Shown here one piece after another: positions 42,438-51,052 of a stretch of DNA of 64,000 bases. The stretch covers positions 1 to 64,000 of the forward strand of contig JAJDUM010000035.1 of assembly GCA_022826645.1 (NCBI GenBank), written 5' to 3'. The DNA is from Candidatus Poribacteria bacterium. GTDB lineage: Bacteria > Poribacteria > WGA-4E > PCPOR2b. Every line of letters begins with the position of its first letter. The stretch's first letter is position 1. The notes under the pieces are model-generated. The model worked only from the letters and a program-made list of their open reading frames with translations. It did not search any database and was not told the DNA's origin. Position numbers and translations under genes: made by a program.

Positions 42438-44501
42438 TCACTGGTATAGATAGGCTTGGCGCAAGTGTTTTGGCATTCGGAAGAACAGACCGCCGGTCTG
42501 TTTCGTCAACTGCCATTGAAAGTCACCTTTTCCCGGCACACCGATGACGTACGCCCGCACACCCAGTGATTGGCAAACCGCTATTGCGCGTTCTGGTGGG
42601 ACAACACCAGTGGTTGGCTCATCGGTCAAGACAAGGATAAAACGACTGGCATCGCGACGAAAGCGGATCTGTGGTAGTCCCTTCACAATGGCATCCGTAA
42701 GATGTTCATCTCCACCGAAGGGATCTGCAAGCAGGTCCCGTATCCCAGTTTCTCCGAGCGGCATCTGGATGACATCTGCACCGTCAACCAATTTGATTGC
42801 ATCCTTTGCCTTTGCAAAACGGATGAGTCCTATTTGATAGTCAATCGGCAAAAGCTGTAACCTCCCAATTAAGGCGCTGATTCCGAGCATTAGTGCTTCA
42901 GACTTGCCGCCCATGCTACGACTATAATCAAGGATGATGACAATGTCCGCTATCTGGTGTGCAGAAGCTTCTGGATGGATACCGCGGTAAACGTTGAGCT
43001 TCCCTCCCTCTTTCCGAATTGTATAGACCCGTCCGCTGCCATGATCGGTGATTACCCATATCTCACCTGGCGACCTTACTAAGGTAGTAGCACTTTCAGA
43101 GAGTTGCCAAGCTTCGGAAAGAACAACGTTATTCTTTTGAAATTCTCGACGAAGTTTTTGAGTGAGAATATCCCCATGGTCGTCCAAAGCTGCTTGGAAT
43201 TCGAGCTCAAGGCTGAATAACAGTGCACCGGCGTTTCGGCGGATATCGGTGGCAATTGTACGGAAGGTTTCAACGAGACCGCCCTTGCTGGTAGGTGAAG
43301 CCTGCAAACTCGTTCTCTGTTTGAGCCCGCCGGGAATCTCTTGCCATAGCCCGCCGGTTTCTTCCGCAAGACGTGTTTGATACTTTTCCGTATGTCCCAG
43401 CACGTTGACACGCAATTCATTCAACTCGCAACTGTCGATCACTTTCTGACGCATCTCATCCAATTCTACCCCCGACTGGGTCGTGGCGGATTCGTCTGTA
43501 ACGAGCACGAGAAACTTATCGGCATTTGAACGGAATTCCATGGAGTTGAAGGTGTCCATCATCGCATCGAGCGCGTGCTCATCCCCGCTCAGTCGGATTT
43601 TTCTCATCTGATACCGAAGCAGCCCGACATCTGGTACAAGCGGTCGCCGTTTCAGCATCTGCCCCTCGTGTCTAACACTAAACTCTATCATGCCAAGAAA
43701 ATATTCGATATTGATCTCATCAAACGCATCAGTCATACTGAACAGATTATCCGCAACCTGCTGAATGTTATCCCGCATACTCGCACTCGTATCCAATACA
43801 AAGACAACATCAACCTGATCTCTTGTACGTGTGGCTATGATGTGCTCAGCGATGCGACGTAAAGCCTCAGCAAAGGGGCTCTCGGCGGAACTGTCTGACG
43901 TGCCGGAGCCATCTTGCTGACCTGAACCACGTTTCCCGGGACGATCGCCAACTGTACCGATGTCTGATGTGCCGGTAGATTCGAGTCTATGGATGCCGTC
44001 CTTACCGTCCCCTTTTGCCCGCTGGCGATGGCTTTTCACACCCTCCCCATCGCGTGTTTGAAAGCGTGTTGCAACCGCCTCACTAATTCGTGTTTCACGG
44101 CTATTAAGTTGTTCCGCCGCCGTTGTGACATCAGGAAGTTGATCTTGGGGATTGAGTTGATCGGGGGAGGCACTGTGGAGCAGGGGTTGGTCGGAGGGTT
44201 GGAGAGTCTCACTAATCGGATTTGACGAGGGTGTTAGCTTGACTGTTTGAGGCTGATGGGCAATTGACGATTGAACCTGTCTCGGAACCATGATGCGTTT
44301 CGGCGGAGGCGGTTTAAGCGTCTCGCGGCGAGACTTGAGAAGGTCTTTCTGGTTGAGGAGTGCAACTTCTACTACCTCCTCAAACTCGGCTCCATCTTGC
44401 TCATAGTACATAAATGTCCACACTATAGCAATCAAGAGATAGACAATCAGCGAAATGAGTAAGGCATGAATGGATCTGCGGCGACGATTCTGAGGCAGCA
44501 T
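42438..44501 (-). CDS. Membrane-anchored protein with two VWA domains
   Basis: The ATG follows GGAGGAACGGAACT. The 687-residue protein starts with a basic cap and one membrane helix (about residues 10-30), then a Pro/Ser-rich stretch of about 150 residues (PPPPKR), reminiscent of TonB/periplasmic spacer regions. Two VWA domains follow: the first (about 225-400) with DVVFVLDTSASM and VTDESATT, the second (about 520-680) with DIVIILDYSRSM and VLTDEP. Each carries the metal-ion-dependent adhesion site D-x-S-x-S. It probably scaffolds an extracytoplasmic complex. Partners are unknown. Confidence 0.8.
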   Translation of the reverse strand: MLPQNRRRRSIHALLISLIVYLLIAIVWTFMYYEQDGAEFEEVVEVALLNQKDLLKSRRETLKPPPPKRIMVPRQVQSSIAHQPQTVKLTPSSNPISETLQPSDQPLLHSASPDQLNPQDQLPDVTTAAEQLNSRETRISEAVATRFQTRDGEGVKSHRQRAKGDGKDGIHRLESTGTSDIGTVGDRPGKRGSGQQDGSGTSDSSAESPFAEALRRIAEHIIATRTRDQVDVVFVLDTSASMRDNIQQVADNLFSMTDAFDEINIEYFLGMIEFSVRHEGQMLKRRPLVPDVGLLRYQMRKIRLSGDEHALDAMMDTFNSMEFRSNADKFLVLVTDESATTQSGVELDEMRQKVIDSCELNELRVNVLGHTEKYQTRLAEETGGLWQEIPGGLKQRTSLQASPTSKGGLVETFRTIATDIRRNAGALLFSLELEFQAALDDHGDILTQKLRREFQKNNVVLSEAWQLSESATTLVRSPGEIWVITDHGSGRVYTIRKEGGKLNVYRGIHPEASAHQIADIVIILDYSRSMGGKSEALMLGISALIGRLQLLPIDYQIGLIRFAKAKDAIKLVDGADVIQMPLGETGIRDLLADPFGGDEHLTDAIVKGLPQIRFRRDASRFILVLTDEPTTGVVPPERAIAVCQSLGVRAYVIGVPGKGDFQWQLTKQTGGLFFRMPKHLRQAYLYQ

Positions 44502-44632
44502 AGTTCCGTTCCTCCAACAACTTTATGAACTACCTATTGTTTCACGCAGCATATTTGTGACAACAACAGTCGTCCTAAAGGCTGGCAACCAACAGCGTTG
44601 ATTAGAAACAGATATCCGTGCTAGTGTAACGG

Positions 44633-45673
44633 CTAATGTGATGCGGCTGCCTGCCCAATTCGCTCTTGGACCCGTTTAGATACGTCATAATCCGCTTCTC
44701 CGCACGGTCCCTCGAGGCGCATGGTCTCCCAGATTTTTTCATATACCCCTGTTTTCACGCCTAGTTCATCTAAAGATTTAAAAATTGCGCCAAAGTATTC
44801 CGAGGATTCAGCCATGGGAGTGTGGGATTCCCAGTTCGTCTGGGTGCCTTTTCGCTGATACCTGAAATCGGTAGAGATCCTCACTCTATCCGAGGTATTT
44901 GCGACGCCTATATGCATCATCAATGGATGAAAAATAAGGACATCCCCGAGTTGGTAATCGGATCGAAGCCAGATGCGATCGGCGTTCTTAGGTTTTGTTG
45001 TGCCGGCAACAACGACCCCTCCTTCCTCACGCCAGGCTCTGGCTTGTTCCGTATTTTCAGCCACACCCAGATAATCTTTGCCCTTCCACCACACTTCATG
45101 TAAACCCTCTTTGTGCGAATCACGCTCAATCGCTAGTCCACCAATGACCGCATCAATGTCCATCAGCGGGATCCAAGCAGTACAGAATTCTACCGGTCGG
45201 AAAAAATAGTAGTCTTGATGGGGCGGTGTTGTAAAAGAAAACTTGGGGCCATCTGCGACCTGGATACTCTTTTCGCCACTGAGCATTAGTCGCAGTCTAC
45301 CTTTGTTATCTGCCCAGCAGAAGATTGGTCCACCGAACACCCGTTCCAGCGTTTCGATAAGCTCTGGTGCTACGGACAAGGTTTCGAGTATCCCGAGATT
45401 AACAACGGCTTTTGTCACCACCCCATCGGGTGAAAACTCATTGGTCTCTGGCCATTGACCTGACCAAATTGGATCTGAGTTCGCGTCTCTATTTACAAAC
45501 CCATGTTCCTTGAGGACGTCAATAATGCCATCTCTGACGGTCTCTACCCGCTTTTTATCGAGCAGATTTCTGAAGAAAAGATATCCGTCATCCACAAATG
45601 CTGAAGACAAGATATGGGGCTCCTCTACATGAGGATCTGCCTCCTTAAGCGGAACAAATTTTGAATTGGACAT
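44633..45673 (-). CDS. PhyH family dioxygenase
   Basis: The 346-residue protein has the iron motif PPHQDYYFFRP (HxD, about residues 166-176), GGLAIERDSHKEGL, and the distal His in HPLMMHIGVANTSDRVRISTDFRYQ, whose Arg should hold 2-oxoglutarate. All three iron ligands are therefore present. GGGAGGAGAT lies 6 nt before the ATG. It is the longest of the five PhyH proteins here. It is unlinked to the other four and lies next to an ABC transporter. The substrate is unknown. Confidence 0.88.
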   Translation of the reverse strand: MSNSKFVPLKEADPHVEEPHILSSAFVDDGYLFFRNLLDKKRVETVRDGIIDVLKEHGFVNRDANSDPIWSGQWPETNEFSPDGVVTKAVVNLGILETLSVAPELIETLERVFGGPIFCWADNKGRLRLMLSGEKSIQVADGPKFSFTTPPHQDYYFFRPVEFCTAWIPLMDIDAVIGGLAIERDSHKEGLHEVWWKGKDYLGVAENTEQARAWREEGGVVVAGTTKPKNADRIWLRSDYQLGDVLIFHPLMMHIGVANTSDRVRISTDFRYQRKGTQTNWESHTPMAESSEYFGAIFKSLDELGVKTGVYEKIWETMRLEGPCGEADYDVSKRVQERIGQAAASH

Positions 45674-45772
45674 GGGTTATCTCCTCCCGTCACCAAATCT
45701 TACTTAGTCGGTGCATTGGTTCCGCATGAACCATGTTTACAGCTTGATATTGTTACAATGAATCCTACGGTA

Positions 45773-46447
45773 TTATACTGACACAATCTGTCCATCTTTC
45801 ATCTGGATCACGCGATCCGCATCTTTCTTCAAGCCCTCGTGATGCGTTACAATTGCAATGGTAGTCTGGTGCTCTTGGCGAAGTTCACTAACAAGGTTCA
45901 TCAGATTCGCGCTCTGGCGGCTATCAAGATTCGCGGTGGGTTCATCAGCAAAGATAATTTTAGGCTGGTTGGCAAGGGCTCGTGCAAAGGAGACACGCTG
46001 CTTTTCACCCCCTGAGAGCTGTGCGGGTCGATGGTCTAAGCGTTCTGCCAATCCAACCTGAGTGAGAAGTTCCGTCGCGCGCTTCTCTGCCTCATCGCCC
46101 TTCTGTCCAGCGATGTTCATGGCAACCATCACATTTTCCAGCGCCGTTAGGTATGGGATGAGGTTGAACAGTTGAAACACAAAGCCAATCTTCTCGCTGC
46201 GAAGTTGGGATAAATCGCGACTTTCATAATCGATCTGTTCACCATCAATCCAAACATCTCCTTCACTTGGTGTGAGGATACAACCGAGCAGGCTGATTAG
46301 CGTTGTCTTACCGCAACCGCTATCGCCCATGAACATCACCAGTTCGCTCTCTTCGATGGCGATATCAACTTGGTCGACAGCGACAACCCTCGCATCTCCT
46401 TCGCCAAAATGTTTTGTTAATCCTTTTCCCTCGACAACCATTCCCAT
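45773..46447 (-). CDS. ABC transporter ATP-binding protein (LolD/MacB type)
   Basis: The ATG at 46447 follows GGGAGGAACTTA and gives 224 residues, typical of the LolD/MacB/FtsE subfamily; the longer frame has no ribosome site. It has Walker A GDSGCGKTTL (about residues 41-50), signature LSGGEKQR (about 141-148), Walker B IIFADEP (about 163-169) and the switch His in IVTHH. It pairs with the permease gene upstream (138-bp gap). Such pairs move lipoproteins, peptides or other envelope molecules without crossing the inner membrane bilayer in the usual way. Confidence 0.93.
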   Translation of the reverse strand: MGMVVEGKGLTKHFGEGDARVVAVDQVDIAIEESELVMFMGDSGCGKTTLISLLGCILTPSEGDVWIDGEQIDYESRDLSQLRSEKIGFVFQLFNLIPYLTALENVMVAMNIAGQKGDEAEKRATELLTQVGLAERLDHRPAQLSGGEKQRVSFARALANQPKIIFADEPTANLDSRQSANLMNLVSELRQEHQTTIAIVTHHEGLKKDADRVIQMKDGQIVSV

Positions 46448-46585
46448 TAAGTTCCTCCCTATCCGTATAGCAATTCGTGTGTCGCCACTCTTGAGACAGG
46501 GCGAGAGAAGCGACGGTTCCTGGCACATCTAAGTCGGAAATTTATATCGTCGATTTATTCACCTTCCGCACGTAACCTTCGCAGA

Positions 46586-47734
46586 TTAGACCTCTCCTCT
46601 GAATGCGACCATTGGGTCCACGCCGATCGCTTTTCTCGCCGCGAGGTAACCACCGGCACAACACACAACAAAACTGATTAGCGCGACGATGCCTGATTCG
46701 ATTGGATGAATTGACACAAAGATTGGTGCAGCAGCGGCAAAGATGTAGGACAAAATCAACCCACAGATTACACCGACCACCGACATCAGAACAACCTGTT
46801 TAATGATCAACCCTGAGATATAAAGATTAGACGCACCAATTGCTTTGAGGACACCAATCTCTTGAGTTTTTTCGAGCGTTGTAACGTAGGTAATCATTCC
46901 GACGATAAGCCCCGCGGCAATCCAGAGCATTACGCGCAGGAATTGAACAGCTTTCATCGGTTCATCGACATAGGTAGCAATAATATCACCGAGTGTCTGC
47001 TTAAGGGTGCGTACATCAATCGTTTTAAGTTGTTCATCGAAGTTTTCAAGCTCCTTTGCGGCTTTTTCCGGCGTATATCCGTCCGCTGCCTGAGCTATCA
47101 TCATATTGACGTGAAGCGAGTTTTTTAGAAGTACTTCTTGTGCAGTCCGAAGATCCATAAACAGTAGCGGCGTGTCGAGCACAAACATCAAGCTTCTTGC
47201 CTTTCCAACTACCTTGAGGTCCTTATTCCCGATCAAGATTCGTTCCCCGATTTCGAGATTCATCTTTTCATCAACAACAACCTCACGCGGTGGAATATCC
47301 GCTTCCGCCCATCCTTCATATTCGCTGGCAGTAACCAGTCGTCCTTCGGTTAATTCAAACTGTGTAGGTCCTCCCAATTTGCCAGACTTATATCCCACAA
47401 CAACGGCTTTACCTAATTTTCCACGGATTACAGGGCGCGCATGTGCGAAAACGAGCGGTGACACCGACTGCGGCTTCAGCGGTTGTGCACCATCGAGGTA
47501 GGCAAGATGCTCTGGCACGAGTAGTGAAAAGCCGATAAAGGCACTGCCAGAACCTTCTGCAGAGATCCAAATGTCGGCTCCCGTGAATTTAGGGTATTGC
47601 TGCGCTTGGATGCGCATACCGTTCATGATTCCCCCTAACATCAGAATAAGGGCGATTAGCACAGTGATACCAATCGTGGTTAAGATGACCCTTGCTTTGC
47701 GATAGGACATATCTTTCAGAAACATGCGGTTCAA
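46586..47734 (-). CDS. ABC transporter permease (MacB/FtsX/LolCE type)
   Basis: The TTG start at 47734 has AAAGGAG 8 nt upstream and fits better than the ATG three codons in. The 382-residue protein has one N-terminal membrane helix (about residues 17-38). A periplasmic domain of about 210 residues follows, then three C-terminal helices (about 268-290, 315-340, 350-372) with EIGVLKAIGASNLYISGLII, the FtsX-domain hallmark. It should form a dimer with two copies of the downstream ATPase. No membrane-fusion protein is adjacent, so substrate and export route are unknown. Confidence 0.88.
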   Translation of the reverse strand: MNRMFLKDMSYRKARVILTTIGITVLIALILMLGGIMNGMRIQAQQYPKFTGADIWISAEGSGSAFIGFSLLVPEHLAYLDGAQPLKPQSVSPLVFAHARPVIRGKLGKAVVVGYKSGKLGGPTQFELTEGRLVTASEYEGWAEADIPPREVVVDEKMNLEIGERILIGNKDLKVVGKARSLMFVLDTPLLFMDLRTAQEVLLKNSLHVNMMIAQAADGYTPEKAAKELENFDEQLKTIDVRTLKQTLGDIIATYVDEPMKAVQFLRVMLWIAAGLIVGMITYVTTLEKTQEIGVLKAIGASNLYISGLIIKQVVLMSVVGVICGLILSYIFAAAAPIFVSIHPIESGIVALISFVVCCAGGYLAARKAIGVDPMVAFRGEV

Positions 47735-48211
47735 TTTTCATTCTCCTTTCCATGCTCGTCTGCGCACAAAGGAACACATCATGAGATCTTGGATCGATAT
47801 GAAACGATTGAAACAGGGCGATAGGACGAAGTGTTATCAACTTGAATCAACAGCCTATTATTTGTATCAAGAGATGCATCACTATTATCTTGGAAGCAAA
47901 GATTATACCATTGAGTAGGCAAATGATCGGGTAGATAAATTTTTCCAGTATCTTGAGTTTTTTGGAATTGCTTCACATTGAATGAACAATCCAACCTTTA
48001 CGCCTATCGGGCAATGTATCGGTTCGGTTGAGGCAATATCAGACGATTATCGAATTATCTCATGAATCTTATACCTAGTTGCAAACAAAAACTGCCCAAT
48101 CTGTGGCATACGCAAGGGTTGATGCACCGGGTTGTGCAATTTGACGGAATCATTTTATCACGCATTACTGGCTGCAGCAAGCGAGAAACCTGAATCCGGT
48201 TGAGATTCGGG
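47735..48211. other. Intergenic region before the groEL promoter
   Basis: In these roughly 480 bp between divergent genes no gene, RNA or repeat was recognised. Short open frames on both strands lack ribosome sites and domain signatures. There is no groES here. Confidence 0.5.
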
Positions 48212-48240
48212 TTGACTTTGGGAAACAGTAATGATATAAT
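48212..48240 (+). promoter_or_regulatory. groEL promoter
   Basis: TTGACT (48212-48217), 17 nt spacer, TATAAT (48235-48240). The start is expected near 48247, placing the CIRCE element just inside the transcript. Confidence 0.85.
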
Positions 48241-48251
48241 TTCGCCTGCTT

Positions 48252-48278
48252 TTAGCACTCACCCTATGAGAGTGCTAA
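48252..48278 (+). promoter_or_regulatory. CIRCE element (HrcA operator)
   Basis: TTAGCACTC, 9-nt spacer, GAGTGCTAA is an exact consensus CIRCE. The heat-shock repressor HrcA binds it, so groEL here is expected to be HrcA-controlled. hrcA itself is not in the window. Confidence 0.95.
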
Positions 48279-48451
48279 AAGTTTCGGATTTTGAAATTGT
48301 TATATCATGGATCTGTTCGTAGGATTTACCGAGAGTCTCTCTACAGTTGGACTCTTACCAACAGAGGATACAGATCCTGTCTCAAGATGAGGCGAAACGA
48401 AGGCTTATCTCTTAAAATTGATTACAGTACCGCCAGCTAAGGAGGAACACT

Positions 48452-50095
48452 ATGGCAGCAAAACAGCTGATCTTTGATGTAGAAGCGAGAAACGCCCTTA
48501 AGGGGGGCGCGGACGCACTAGCAAACGCTGTGAAAGTTACGTTGGGTCCCCGTGGGAGAAACGTTGTTCTTCAGAAATCCTTTGGAGCACCCGTGATCAC
48601 CAGCGACGGTGTAACGGTAGCGAAAGAAATCGATCTTCCAGATCACTATGAGAATATGGGTGCCCAATTACTGAAATCGGTCGCAACCAAGACCAATGAC
48701 GCGGTGGGAGATGGCACAACTACAGCAACCGTATTGGCACAAGAAATCGTTAACGAAGGTCTCAAAAACGTTGCCGCCGGTGCGGATCCGATGCAGTTGA
48801 AAATCGGGATTGATAAGGCCGCCGAAGTCATTGTTGGAGAACTCCAAAACCAGAGCAAATCGGTTAATACAAGCGATGAGATCGCACAGGTCGCGTCAAT
48901 TGCCGCCAATGATAACGCAAATCGCAGCGATATTGGACAGACCGTTGCCGATGCAATGGATAAAGTTGGAAAAGATGGCGTAATTACAATTGAAGACGGT
49001 AAGAGCGCCGAAACAGAAGTCGATATTGTTGAAGGTATGCAATTTGATCGGGGTTATCTCTCGCCACATTTTGCGACAGATCCCGAGAGTATGGTCGCTG
49101 AATTGGAGGATCCGCTCATCCTGATCAATACCAGCAAAATTAGCACGGTTACGGATCTCGTTCCAGTTTTGGAGAAGGTGGGTCAACTTGGACGCCCGTT
49201 GCTTATCATTGCTGAAGATATTGAGGGAGAAGCTTTAGCGGTGTTGGTTGTGAACAAGCTTCGTGGTGGCCTTAAGGTTGTTGCAGTGAAAGCCCCCGGC
49301 TTCGGAGATCGTCGTAAGGAAATGCTTGAAGATATTGGCATCCTCACTGGTGGTCAGGTAATTTCAGAAGATGTCGGCATCCGTTTGGAAAACGTAGTAG
49401 CCGGTATGATGGGCAGTGCACGGCGTGTGATCGTTGACAAAGATAACACAACGATTGTAGGCGGAGCGGGTGCGACGGAGGATGTCCAAGCACGTATTGG
49501 ACAGATCCGACAACAGATCGAGGTGACAACTTCTGATTATGACCGGGAGAAGTTAGAAGAACGCCTTGCAAAACTCGCAGGTGGAGTCGCTGTCGTCAAT
49601 GTGGGTGCCGCAACGGAAGTCGAAATGAAGGAGAAAAAGGCGCGATTTGAAGACGCTCTGTCTGCGACCCGTGCAGCCGTTGAAGAGGGCATTGTGACGG
49701 GCGGTGGCATCGCACTGCTAAGAGCGGGCGCAGCACTTGAAGACTTTCAGCTTGAGGGCGACCAAGAGACCGGTGTGAACATTGTCCGCCGCGTTCTGGA
49801 ATCGCCCATCCGAACCATTGCCGAAAACGCAGGCTTGGAAGGATCTGTCGTTGCTGCTCAGGTCAAAAACGGTGAGGGCAGCTACGGCTTGAACGCCGCA
49901 ACCGGTGAGTATGGAGATCTGCTTGAGGCAGGAGTCGTTGACCCAACGAAGGTAGTAAGATCCGCGATTCAAAACGGCGCGAGCGTCGCAGGATTGCTGC
50001 TTACAACCGAGACGTTAATTACAGAGGTGGAGGAAGAACCGGATGACCATGGACATCATCATCATGGACATGGACATGGGCACCATCACCATTAA
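48452..50095 (+). CDS. groEL: Chaperonin GroEL with a histidine-rich C-terminus
   Basis: The 60-kDa chaperonin folds proteins in a double-ring cavity. The 547-residue sequence is canonical ([24 protein letters not shown] nucleotide site at about 86-98, [13 protein letters not shown]). TAAGGAGG precedes the ATG. The end is unusual: the usual Gly-Gly-Met tail is replaced by [17 protein letters not shown], which holds 11 His in 17 residues and would lie inside the cavity and could bind metal. No groES is upstream. Expression is from a CIRCE-controlled promoter, and a terminator follows. Confidence 0.98.
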   Translation: MAAKQLIFDVEARNALKGGADALANAVKVTLGPRGRNVVLQKSFGAPVITSDGVTVAKEIDLPDHYENMGAQLLKSVATKTNDAVGDGTTTATVLAQEIVNEGLKNVAAGADPMQLKIGIDKAAEVIVGELQNQSKSVNTSDEIAQVASIAANDNANRSDIGQTVADAMDKVGKDGVITIEDGKSAETEVDIVEGMQFDRGYLSPHFATDPESMVAELEDPLILINTSKISTVTDLVPVLEKVGQLGRPLLIIAEDIEGEALAVLVVNKLRGGLKVVAVKAPGFGDRRKEMLEDIGILTGGQVISEDVGIRLENVVAGMMGSARRVIVDKDNTTIVGGAGATEDVQARIGQIRQQIEVTTSDYDREKLEERLAKLAGGVAVVNVGAATEVEMKEKKARFEDALSATRAAVEEGIVTGGGIALLRAGAALEDFQLEGDQETGVNIVRRVLESPIRTIAENAGLEGSVVAAQVKNGEGSYGLNAATGEYGDLLEAGVVDPTKVVRSAIQNGASVAGLLLTTETLITEVEEEPDDHGHHHHGHGHGHHHH

Positions 50096-50150
50096 TCACC
50101 GCAAGGTAACAACACAAACCTGTCCCCGTAACCTACTATCGGGGCACGAA

Positions 50151-50190
50151 AAAGCCATGCTGTCAGAAATCGTGCAGCATGGCTTTTTTA
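50151..50190 (+). terminator. groEL terminator
   Basis: AAAGCCATGCTG pairs perfectly with CAGCATGGCTTT, with a 12-nt loop, followed by more T residues. The reverse strand has A-run/T-run symmetry, so it may also end the convergent zinc-ribbon gene's transcript. Confidence 0.88.
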
Positions 50191-50257
50191 TTTGCATGTT
50201 CAGTTGGAGCAACGTCCTTCTACTATTGTGCTTTGAGTATCCTTTCCAGCACACGCG

Positions 50258-50803
50258 CTAAGAGTCGTGAATATGTTTCAGATTGTCCCATTCGCAATCT
50301 AGGCAGAAGATATCCGTTTGGCTTAACTTCTGTACATTTTCACTCCCACATTGTGGACACACTTGAACTGCTTCGGGTTCTGATTGGTTTTCCTGAAAGA
50401 TATTCAGGTAGTAGACTTTGATTTCCCCCTCGTAGCGGTGCCCCAATGGACAGCGGATGCGTTTAACAGATCGGGATTCAATACGCTCAATCATCTCTCG
50501 CAAGAATGGAATGCGGCGCCCACAAACCGGGCAAAGGTTTGGATATAGTCCTTTTACAACGATAATGTCTGTATTCTCTTCTCGAATTGTGATTGGAATT
50601 GAGAAAGCTCCTTTAAGCGCAGAGACCGGATCTTTTTTTGACTCAAGTCCCTGCAGCAAGTTCGATTGCTCCACAATCTTTTGATGTGTTTCGGGACTCA
50701 AGACAATCTCTGCTGGAATCATTTCTCCTCGGAAACTGAGTGTTATCGCGTAAATTCTGTCTAATATGGGTGATGATTGGATTGACTCCACCCCCTTGCT
50801 CAT
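50258..50803 (-). CDS. Zinc-ribbon hypothetical protein
   Basis: The start is uncertain (ATG at 50803, TTG at 50812; neither has a strong ribosome site). The 181-residue protein has two Cys-rich sections, CPVCGRRIPF with CPLGH (about residues 91-125) and CPQCGSENVQ with CLDCEWDN (about 149-175), likely two zinc ribbons. The N-terminal half has no recognised fold. Proteins with such ribbons often bind nucleic acids or RNA polymerase, but there is no direct support. It converges on groEL. Confidence 0.6.
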   Translation of the reverse strand: MSKGVESIQSSPILDRIYAITLSFRGEMIPAEIVLSPETHQKIVEQSNLLQGLESKKDPVSALKGAFSIPITIREENTDIIVVKGLYPNLCPVCGRRIPFLREMIERIESRSVKRIRCPLGHRYEGEIKVYYLNIFQENQSEPEAVQVCPQCGSENVQKLSQTDIFCLDCEWDNLKHIHDS

Positions 50804-50990
50804 GTGTTTCAAGGCAACGGTTTAACCCTAAAAAGTTAAGTACAGATGCAGTCGGCTGAATGAGACAACGCTAATTCTACAGAAGATGGATTTCCTTGTC
50901 AACCCCCAAAAAGTAAAATTTCCGAGTTGATTAGTGGATGCAGGGATAGACTGGCATTCTATCGAACCGCAAGCCGCACTGGTATTTAAG

Positions 50991-51019
50991 TTGACGGGGT
51001 TTTCGGTATAAGGTATAAT
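50991..51019 (+). promoter_or_regulatory. Promoter of the VWA-DUF4159-DUF4175 operon
   Basis: TTGACG (50991-50996), 17-nt spacer, TATAAT (51014-51019). The start is expected near 51026, about 27 nt before the ATG. Confidence 0.8.
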
Positions 51020-51052
51020 TCACCATAAATTGGAAATGAAGAAGGAACTTTG

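Noticed and set aside
47735-48451. groES upstream of groEL
   Set aside because: No frame in this gap encodes a GroES-like protein; groEL stands alone with its own CIRCE promoter.
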